Of a stretch of DNA of 64,000 nucleotides, positions 21,955 to 29,904 are shown piece by piece. Location: contig NC_041021.1 in NCBI RefSeq assembly GCF_004193775.1, forward strand, positions 19,746,632 to 19,810,631, in the 5' to 3' direction. Every line of letters begins with the position of its first letter. The stretch's first letter is position 1. Position numbers and translations under genes: made by a program. Under the pieces are notes generated by a model. It was not told the DNA's origin, made no database searches, and worked only from the letters and a program-made list of their open reading frames with translations. The stretch comes from Glycine soja. Lineage: Eukaryota > Streptophyta > Magnoliopsida > Fabales > Fabaceae.

Positions 21955-22229
21955 TGTTAGGAGCCAAGAATCAGAATGGAAAGAAAAGATAGATTTTGTT
22001 GAATACTAAGAAAAGAGCAAAACACGGTCTCCTTCAAGGGTTTTTCCTTCACTAAGGATTTCTCCATTTTGTTGAATACTAATGCTCAATGTACAAAATG
22101 AGAGATCCCCCTGTCTCTTATCCTTCTTCCCCTATATATATATATATATAAAATAAAACTCTCTAACTAACTAACTCATTAATAGTTTAACTATCTTATC
22201 TAACTCTCATTTCTCCTTGTATCCTAACT
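21955..22229 (-). repeat. 5' LTR of the outer element
   Basis: TGTTAGGAGCCAAGAATCAG...TATCCTAACT, partner of 15000-15270. The terminal base is T instead of A. A short (TA)n run lies at 22134-22151. TSD CATAC follows at 22230-22234. Confidence 0.9.
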
Positions 22230-22367
22230 CATACAATATATTTCTATAGATAACAATGTATAAGCAATTATTACAATTTCTTAAAATAACGTTTTCAAGC
22301 AGCTGATGCTAATATTTTATATGCTCAAATTTGGGTGTCATTATCTTTTTCATGTTTACTGCTACAG

Positions 22368-22525
22368 CTGCCTTGGAAATTCTATTTTTGGTTGGCTTCA
22401 GCGAAGATGTTATGTTTGACAATCTTGGAAAGGAAAATGCTTACTTGGTGTTGAAACGGAATGATCCTGGCTTATTGTGGCTTGCTAAGGCAACCCTTGA
22501 ATCAAGCACAAGCTTAACTTGCTAG
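22368..22525 (+). CDS. WLM gene: last exon, core of the PUB domain
   Basis: After a GCTACAG acceptor the frame reads 'ALEILFLVGFSEDVMFDN', 'AYLVLKRNDPGLLWLAKATL' and stops with TAG at 22523-22525. This is the conserved PUB core that binds the p97/CDC48 C-terminus in other proteins. It lies 7.5 kb from the previous exon because of the nested retrotransposons in the intron, yet is itself intact. Confidence 0.92.
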
Positions 22526-22805
22526 CCCAGAAAACAGTTCTGAAAGGCAAAGCAAAATTGTACGTTGTTGTATCGTAAGATGTCCATTGTATGATATTTG
22601 GGCTAGTAAAGTTTGACATTTTGTATTTTTAGTAACTGTCATATAGATATAATTGAACACATGGAAATATCGGGGGAAGGAAAAAGAACTACACTTAAGT
22701 ACAAACAGAAACATGGTATACTATCGGTGTAACATTCGAGTTATTTCATTGTGCAATTCAAGATGACATTCATTTGTATTTTGTTGAATGTAAATACTTT
22801 TCTTC

Positions 22806-22811
22806 AATAAA
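22806..22811 (+). terminator. Polyadenylation signal of the WLM gene
   Basis: AATAAA about 280 bases after the stop codon, preceded by T-rich DNA and followed by GTTGTTTTGTTT. A plausible end of the 3' UTR (22526 to about 22840). Confidence 0.6.
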
Positions 22812-23000
22812 AGGAATTCATGAAGTGTTGTTTTGTTTATGATTGGTATTTGAGAAAGAATGTTAGGATAGGAGACAAATAAAAAGGGTGTGCCCCAAAG
22901 TGTCATCTCTAACTGAAAACTGACTGGTCAATTATCTCATACGACGAATTCTTCGGAGAGGCATCAAAAGGTTCATGTAACACCCTCAAAATTATAACTT

Positions 23001-23004
<4 letters not shown>

Positions 23005-23039
<35 letters not shown>
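23005..23039. repeat. (TA)n microsatellite
   Basis: About 17 TA units followed by a T-run. It lies just after a TGTAACACCC sequence at 22977, which looks like the start of a gypsy-type LTR but has no visible partner. Confidence 0.95.
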
Positions 23040-23041
<2 letters not shown>

Positions 23042-23169
23042 TTTTTTTTTCTTTGAGTAATTATCTATAATTATTCTATCGCGTTATAATGTGTAAGATT
23101 AGACTGTAAACAAACTCTGTTCCTAAAACCTAGACCCTAATTACTTGACACCTAATTAAAGACACCTAC

Positions 23170-23642
23170 CATGGTTTTAAATTGTAGTTGTGATAGTGAT
23201 TGTTGTCATTGTGGTTGTGAGTATTGCGGTTGCTACAATGCAAATTACAGTAGCGGCTTGAAATTATTATGCTTGCACTTAATGTAAGAAAGAATCTTAC
23301 AATTATTTTAATTATTGGTATATCTTTTATCTATAATATAGCATAACTTTCACTCATTTTAAGATTTGGTATTCTTTAACATCCCATAAGGTCATACTCA
23401 TTCGACCATTGCCACTTTGAAGTTCAAATTAGCTTTATTTTTTATTTTACAAAACAAATAGAATAGAACTGTATTAGGCTCTATTGCAACTCTAATGTGG
23501 TTCCAGTGCAACTACTTTGCAGATGTTTTGTGGTATTTCATGTGATTTAAAAATCACAGCACAATTGTGGGCTGATGTGGTTACAAAAAGCACCACAAAA
23601 ACAATAGTGGCTGCAATTGTGGTTGCAGACTATTATTTAAAA
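23170..23642. repeat. Possible MITE or decayed small DNA element
   Basis: Starts GGTTTTAAATTGTAGTTGTG and ends ...TTGCAGACTATTATTTAAAATCAT, so its ends are roughly inverted to one another. It is internally rich in GTGGTTGC-type repeats. No coding frame. The resemblance to small plant DNA elements that begin GTTTTAAATTGCGG is from memory. No target duplication confirmed. Confidence 0.35.
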
Positions 23643-23651
23643 TCATTCACT
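23643..23651. repeat. 9-bp TSD of the MULE, left copy
   Basis: TCATTCACT, repeated exactly at 50615-50623. Nine bases is the standard duplication length for Mutator-like elements. Confidence 0.95.
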
Positions 23652-23697
23652 GGGAGTTGCTAGGTGCACCCAACATTATTGCTGGTGCACCCAACAT
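23652..23697 (+). repeat. MULE terminal inverted repeat, left
   Basis: Matches the reverse complement of 50569-50614. The motif GGTGCACCCAACATT is present twice, separated by ATTGCT. Weaker similarity continues inward for about 60 bases. Confidence 0.93.
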
Positions 23698-23947
23698 TCT
23701 TATAAAATGCCAAAACTGCTCATGCCTTTTTTCTCCTTTTAAAAGCTGTTTTCTTTTTAAAAAACCACACTAGCCATTTTTGTACACTCTTCTTCTCGCT
23801 TTTCTCTCTTTGGTGCCATATTTTCTTCAGTTCCTTGGCAACATTTAGGTTCGGTGAAGGTGAAGGTACTGGTGTTCAGTGTTGCGGTGGTCGTCGGCGA
23901 CATACAAGATACACATTAGTGTTGGGTGTGTGTTCTAGTGTACCGTA

Positions 23948-23999
23948 GATCGTGCGATCAACTTGATCCGTAAGTCTTTTGCGGATCAACTTGATCCGT
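23948..23999. promoter_or_regulatory. MULE subterminal palindromes
   Basis: Two copies of GATCAACTTGATCCG about 30 bases apart (the second preceded by GCG). They are mirrored at 50075-50125. An inverted repeat with a one-base centre, present near both ends, is a candidate transposase-binding site; the function is inference. Confidence 0.55.
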
Positions 24000-24024
24000 A
24001 ACAAGCTATATTTTTTGAAATTTT

Positions 24025-24304
24025 AACTTTTATTAAGTTTAATTTTGTTTTTTAATTATTACTTTGTTTGTATTGTCATTTTTATTTGAATTGTTTATAC
24101 GTGTAGAATGATATAGGGTTTTGGCTTTTTACTAATGATGGGTTATTATGCATAGTTTTATATAACTTTTATTTAAGTTTAATTTTGTTTTTTAATTATT
24201 ACTTTGTTTGTATTGTCATTTTTTATTTGAATTGTTTATACGTGTAGAATGATATAGGGTTTTGGCTTTTTACTAATGATGGGTTATTATGTATAGTTTT
24301 ATAT
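24025..24304 (+). repeat. Tandem duplication of a 139-bp unit
   Basis: The unit starting AACTTTTATT(T)AAGTTTAATTT and ending GGGTTATTATG(C/T)ATAGTTTTATAT occurs twice head-to-tail with only a few differences. It lies in the 5' leader of the MULE transposase gene. Confidence 0.93.
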
Positions 24305-26759
24305 GTTATGTATAGTTCGGTTAGGTGTTGTATGCCTGTGTTGAATTTTTTTTATTTATTGTTAAGATGGATGAAGATCAGTGGATGTATGAAAGTATAA
24401 TGTCTGAAGAAGTGGATATGGATTATCAAAATGAAGAAGAATGTGGTGTGAATGAACCACATGTTGATTGTTTGGATGTGTTCAATACTTCTCAGGTAAT
24501 AATGTTCATGATTGTGAGTGATTTAATAAAATGAATATGTTGTAGGAAACTGAAATTATCTGGATTGGTAAGTAGGTGTTTAACAGCCGAGAGGATGTTT
24601 TGCGGTGGGCTCGATCCGTTTCTCAGGTATAAGGTTTGACACAAACACTAGTAGTATAGGAAAGACTTCGTTTGTGTTAATTGACTGTGAAAGGAGTGAC
24701 GAGTATAGGTGTAAGAAGAAAGAATTTGTTAGAAGAGATATTGAGACTAGGAAATGTGGCAAGCCAGTGGTTGGAGGACAAGGCTGGATAGTGAAGTTGA
24801 TGTGTGGGATTCATAATCATGAATTGACCAAGTCATTAGTTGGACATCCATATGTCGGAAGATTGAGTAAAGCTGAAAAGACACTTATTGCTGATATGAC
24901 GAAGTCAATGGTCAAACCAAGAAACATTCTGCTAACTCTGAAAAAGCACAATGTCAATAGTTGTACGGACATAAAACAAATATACAATGCAAGAAGTGCA
25001 TACCGTTCTTCCATAAGAGGAAGTGATACTAAAATGTAACATCTAATGAAGTTTCTTGAACGGGATCAGTATATTCATTGGCACAGATTAAAGGATGAAG
25101 GCGTGGTTCGTGATATCTTTCGGTGTCACCCTGATGCAGTGAAGTTAGTCAACGCATGTAATTTGGTGTTTTTGATAGACAATATCTACAAAACAAACAG
25201 GTACAGACTCTCACTGCTCGATTTTGTTTGGGTGACACCAACTAGGATGACATTCTCTGCCGATTTTGCATATCTGGAGGGTGAACGTCTTAATAATGTG
25301 GTTTGGGCTTTAGAACGCTTCCGAGGTATATTTTTAAGACGTGATGTCCTCCCTGAAGTTATTGTGACTGACAGAGACCCAACATTGATGAATGCAGTAA
25401 AAACTGTATTTCCTGATTGTACAAATTTGTTGGGCAGTTTTCACATAAACAAGAATATGAAGGCCAAATGTAAATCGTTAATTGGTCAAAGAAATGCTTG
25501 GGAGTATGTCATGGATGTTTGGGGAACTCTTGTTGATTGTCCTTCGGAGCAATAGTTTGATGAGTGACTGAAGAAGTTTGAAATGGTTTGTTCACCTTGA
25601 CCAATGTTTGTTGACTATGTCAAGGATACATAGATAATCCCACACAAGGAAAAATTTGTTACCGCGTGGACGAATAAGGTGATGCACTTAGGTAACACAA
25701 CAACAAACAAGTATGAAATTGTTCAATTATTTCTATTAACGTTGATGAATTGATGGAACTTTATTGTTGTTTATGTTTATTGTTATTTGTGTATATGAAA
25801 TGTAGGGTTGAATCTGCTCACTAGGCTTTAAAAAGAGTGTTACAAAATAGCCTTGGAGACTTATGCAGTGTTTGGGATGCGATGAACAATATGATGATGC
25901 TACAGCACGCGAAAATTAGAGCATCATTTGAAACAAGTACACATGTCGTTGGACATGTCTTCAAAAAAACCTTATACAATAGGCTTCTTGGAATGATTTC
26001 AAGGTATGTTTTAAATCAGATTGCTGCTGAATTTGAGCGTGTTCAGTATGCTGGCAAGAATCCTTCTAGTTGTGGTTGTGTGATGAGAACCACGCACGGT
26101 CTTCCTTGTGCTTGTGAGCTATCCAAATATGTTGTTGGTTGCATCCCACTGGATTCAATCCATATGTTCTGGAGGAGACTCAGTTTTTCAGACCAAGGTT
26201 ATCTGAGCTCGAAGTGAGCATCAAGGAAGAAATGGAAACAATATCCAAAAGATTTGAAGAACTTGATTTTGTGGTAAGTTTACTCTGAAGACTAAACTTC
26301 GGGAAATTGCATACCCTGATCAAAATTCGACGTGTCATCCTCCAACAAAGGTTAACACAAAAGGTGTATCGAAGAAACCGATGAACAGAAACCCAAGGTC
26401 AACAAAGCGCGATCCATCTTACTGGGAGTATGTAGATGCTTTTGATTCTATGCAAAATAGCAATTTGTCAGTGAGGCGTAGTGCATCATCTTCTGAGCAG
26501 CCCAATCCAAGAACAATCATGCCTATGTTGGATCTATTTTAGCCATTTATCCACGACTTCAGTCATAACATTGTTGATGTCAAAGCTGATGGAAACTGTG
26601 GATATCGGTTGGTTGCCGATTTATTAGGTATGGGTGAAGACTCATGGTCATTGGTCCACACCCATCTGCTTAAAGAACTTGGGAAATTCTCAGATGAGTA
26701 TATGAAGCTCTTTGGTGGCAAGGAGAGATTTGAGGAATTAAGGATGTCACTACTTGTTG

Positions 26760-26764
26760 ATGGG
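26760..26764. repeat. 5-bp TSD ATGGG (left) of solo LTR
   Basis: ATGGG here and at 27864-27868. Confidence 0.9.
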
Positions 26765-27863
26765 TGATGTGTCATTATTTTTTCCTATTTCTTAACCCTT
26801 TTTGTCACTAATTTAATTACTGATTTACTCTAATTGTTAAATTTATTATTTAGTTTTATCAATTGGGCTCACTTGACTAATTTGATGTTTTTAATTCAAT
26901 TTTAGGATAATTATAAGCAATTGGGCCGAGCCAGATTGGACTTGAAGAGAGAAGACAATTTTATTAGATTTCGTCTAATTTCATTTTATGGTGTTCAACT
27001 TTTATTTAGTATTTTTATTTCGTTTTAGGCCAAAATAATGTAATAGGGCCCAGTGACTTTGAGTGACCCTTTTAAATAGTAGCCTTGGGATTCGTGTAAA
27101 GAGGTTATTCTGTTATTCTATTATTCAGGAGTTTTAGGGTTTTACATTTTGAGCTTGATATTACTGTTCACGTAAATGCAATTTTCCATTCTCTGCTTCT
27201 AATTTCAATTTCGTTTTTATTCCTTTTTCCGCCTTTAGCTTCATTTACGTTTTTTGCCTTTAGCTTCATTTACGTTTCTGCTTCTAGTTTCATTTATGTT
27301 TGCTGCTTTTGAGGAAGGCTAAAATTCTAGTGTTGTTTCCCTATGAGGATGAAGTGTAATTCTCTTTGAGGTTCTGTTTTTAATGTTGCTCTCTTATCGG
27401 TTTTCCCTTCACCAATTAACCCACATGGGTTCTGTTAATCTGTGCAAGCTTCGTGTTCGGTAAATTGCCTCTGTGCTTAAATTACGTTCGTGCTTAATGA
27501 ACAAGGGGTTAATTGGTGTATGTGTTACTTAATCACATATTGATAAACCCTAAATTGATTCTCGCTTAGTAAATTAAATCAGGGTTGGATTAAGTGGTTA
27601 ACTGCTAGGGGTGAAATCCTCACAACCTAGGATAAGAGAATAGCTTATGAATAAGAGGAAACAACACGTTTTTAATACTATTAATTTCGTATTCCAATCT
27701 GCTTGTTCTTAAATTCACAAAATAACCCCCCCCCCCAATTGTTACTGTTACTGCAAGTATATTATGAACATTTGGTTTATCATTGCTCGTTGGGAAACGA
27801 CCTAGGATCACTTCCTAGTTACTGCATTTTAATGTTTATTTGATTCGAGTACGACCTCGATCA
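26765..27863 (+). repeat. 1.1-kb solo LTR inside the OTU domain
   Basis: Begins TGATGTGTCATT and ends GACCTCGATCA, with exact TSD ATGGG. The TATA-like TTTAAATA near 27072 followed by T-rich U5 suggests + orientation. No coding sequence and no second LTR are present, so it arose by LTR-LTR recombination. It contains a C-run at 27727-27737. Removing it restores the MULE reading frame exactly. Confidence 0.92.
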
Positions 27864-28138
27864 ATGGGTTAACCAAGGTATGTAATTTATGTTTTTGATT
27901 TTTAAGACTTAACTTTAAAATTAATTTTGACTTGTATATTTGTTTCATTCAGGTGACTATGGATAAGTGGATGGATATAACCGACATGGGATATGTCATT
28001 TCATCAAGGTATAATGTAATCCTTGTATCCTTATCTCAACAACAAAGCATGACGTTCTTTCCTCTTAGAAGTCAACCATCAGGAGATTCGTCGGTGCATC
28101 GCATAATTTGTATCTGTCAAGTCTATGGCAATCATTTT

Positions 28139-28680
28139 TGTGGAAGCAATGCTTTCAAAGATTATTTTGATGATGCCAAAGACTCAAGTCAAGAATCAAT
28201 AGTCAAGCAAGTTTCAAGAATCAAAGAGTTGTTCAATCAAGATTCAAGATTCAAGATTCAAGTAAAGAATTAAGAGAAGACTCGATTAAGATAAGTATTA
28301 AAAGAGTTTTTTCAAAATATTGAATAACACAATTTTGTTCAAAAGATTTTTTCAAAGAAAAATCTTTTACCAAGAGTTTTACTCTCTGGTAATCGATTAC
28401 CAGAAGGCAGTAATCGATTACCAGTAGCCAACATTCTTTTCAAACTGATTTACAAAGTTGTAATCGATTACCATAAGCATGTAATCGATTACCAATGTTT
28501 TAAAACGTTAGATTTCAAATTTCAAGTCACAACTTGTGATAAAACATTTTCATATCATTTCAAACTTGTGTAATCGATTACCAATGTTTCTAAATGTTTT
28601 GATTTTTAAATTTAAACATGAAGAGTCACATCTGTTGATGTGTAATCGATTACACTATAATGGTAATTGATTACCAGCGT
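28139..28680 (+). repeat. Truncated 5' part of a copia-type LTR
   Basis: Begins TGTGGAAGCAATGC, then 'TTTTGATGATGCCAAAG'. It contains seven copies of the (A/G/T)GTAATCGATTACCA palindrome (one mutated), like the LTRs at 53215-54844 and 60033-61097. It stops without an LTR end at about 28680, where a T-rich segment of another element begins. It sits directly against the broken 3' end of the MULE transposase gene. Confidence 0.8.
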
Positions 28681-29659
28681 TTCTTCTGTTTTCTTCTGAT
28701 CCTTGATCAGGAATTTTCTTTCTCTTGCTTTCTTCTGATTTTTTTTTTGATTGGGAATTTTCTCCTTTTCTCTTTTTTTTTTTCCTTTTTTGTTTTCTTC
28801 CGAGAGCAAGGATGGACATCCTCACCCTGGGTCAAGGTTTATGATAAGTTGGGATTTTGGCTCAAGGCTTGTAGAACGACTGGACATGGTATATGTCAGG
28901 GTTTGGCCAGCGGTTCGGGGATAAAGGGGATGTCCCACATTATTTCCATGATACACATGCAATAATGATGATTAGGAAATTTTATACAAAACTAGTCATG
29001 CATGCACCTATGGGGACACTCAAGTGTCGAAATTTTTTTTGGTCATGTGATGCTAGGGCTCATGATTCATTTTCTCTACTTTAGTTAACCCAGTGTTTCC
29101 AAAATATGTTTTTTTATCAATTTGTGCATTCATCCGAGTCTATTTTTGGGCGTTCGGGAAAACTTTCACAGCATTCATCCTTCAAGTGTATACACATTTT
29201 TTTCAAAAACTGGTTATGATCAATGAATTTTTTTTTCAAAGAAAAGTTGAAAGTTATCTCCTTTCACAAGCATGTTGTTTTTTTAGCTAGACAACTTTTT
29301 ATTATTATTTTCTTTTTTTCTTCCTTTTCTTTCTTTTCTTGCTTGCTCTCCTTTTTTTTCTTTTTTAAGTTATTATCATTTATTCATTTTCTCCCCCTTT
29401 TTCCTTCTTCTCTCTAAAAAGATCGTGCGGACGGGGTCGCACACTACCTACTTACGTCTAACCGCAAGGTAAACGAAAAGAACGCACGAAATGGTAAGTC
29501 GCAAAAAAACGATGACGAAATAACTGAAAGCCATAACGCCAAACAAAAAATAATAACAGCGACGTTAGTAGCCATATAGATAAAAACAGAAAACAGTAAT
29601 GTCAACAACAATATAGACAATAACAGAAAATGTCAATAGCAAACTAACAGAAAACAGTA
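28681..29659 (-). other. Non-coding 3' region of a decayed minus-strand retroelement
   Basis: Alternating polypyrimidine tracts and unique sequence, with no reading frame supported by homology. Its orientation is inferred from the minus-strand ORF that ends next to it (29660). The left border against the copia LTR fragment is near 28680; no LTR could be recognised. Confidence 0.4.
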
Positions 29660-29904
29660 ATGTCAATAAAAAGGTGTGGTGACCTCGATCACGCGGCTCC
29701 GCTTCCTCGCAAGAAACCGAGCAAGTCCGTCATCTCCTTATCCATACGGGCCTCCTCTGCATCGCCGGGGGATCCTGCAGGCACCTCCCTGCCTGGGCCT
29801 CGGACCAGTCTCCGGGCCATGCGACCTCAGCCCCAAACTGCTCTGGAGTAGGGCATGCAAAAGGAGTGAAACCCTGCCCTTGCTGACTGAGGCTGAACTG
29901 GTAG

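Larger units (their letters stand above)
15000..22229 (-). mobile_element. Outer LTR retrotransposon in a WLM-gene intron, minus strand, non-autonomous
   Basis: Bounded by two 271-275 bp LTRs and a perfect 5-bp TSD. On the minus strand, the sequence after the 5' LTR (rightmost) is a primer-binding-type segment 'TTGGTCCAACTTGCTGG' (about 21954-21938), and a G-rich polypurine tract precedes the 3' LTR (about 15290-15271). Without the inner element its internal part is only about 1.7 kb, with one unrecognised acidic ORF and no reverse transcriptase. It must have been mobilised by another element's enzymes. A Reina element is nested inside it. Confidence 0.88.
12007..22525 (+). pseudogene. WLM-domain metalloprotease with PUB domain (plant nuclear gene), partial and probably broken
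   Basis: The only cellular-type gene in the window. Exons with good GT/AG borders: 12007-12087, 12189-12275, 12371-12466, 12597-12650, 12777 to about 13515, about 14191-14463, 14642-14690, 14795-14834 and 22368-22525. The product matches the plant family with an N-terminal ubiquitin-like domain, a WLM (Wss1p-like) zinc protease domain and a C-terminal PUB domain. Wss1-type proteases act in clearing SUMO- or ubiquitin-linked and DNA-protein crosslinked proteins; PUB domains bind p97/CDC48. The ubiquitin-like 5' exons are not visible between 1 and 12006, so the copy is 5'-incomplete here or they lie left of the window. The fifth exon has an early stop, two frame changes and an inserted segment. 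Unless splicing bypasses these, this copy is a pseudogene. Confidence 0.8.
24367..28138 (+). pseudogene. mudrA-like MULE transposase fused to an OTU cysteine-protease domain
   Basis: The first exon starts at ATG 24367 and ends at 24495; the second exon starts at 24546. Next comes a FAR1/WRKY-GCM1-like region ('KKKEFVRRDIETRKCGKPVVGG', 'GIHNHELTKSLVGHPY') and the MULE DDE domain with 'VIVTDRDPTLMNAVKTVFPD' (25360-25440) and 'SFHINKNMKAKCKSLIG'. The SWIM zinc finger 'CGCVMRTTHGLPCACEL' is near 26080 and a basic linker follows. The OTU domain has D-G-N-C at 26588-26599 and the matching His in 'VYGNHF' near 28130. A solo LTR (26765-27863) interrupts the OTU part; without it the frame is continuous to a GT..AG intron at 27878-27952. 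Stops at 24573, 25037 (TAA), 25553 (TAG) and others, plus frameshifts near 26200 and 26270, make it a pseudogene. The 3' end was cut off at 28138. Confidence 0.88.

Noticed and set aside
12007..22525. Calling the WLM gene fully functional
   Set aside because: The in-frame TAA at 13260, frame changes and an insertion in the linker exon, and lack of visible 5' exons argue against it; kept as probable pseudogene.
22977..23040. Possible gypsy LTR start (TGTAACACCC)
   Set aside because: No matching LTR end, target duplication or partner copy could be found in the window.
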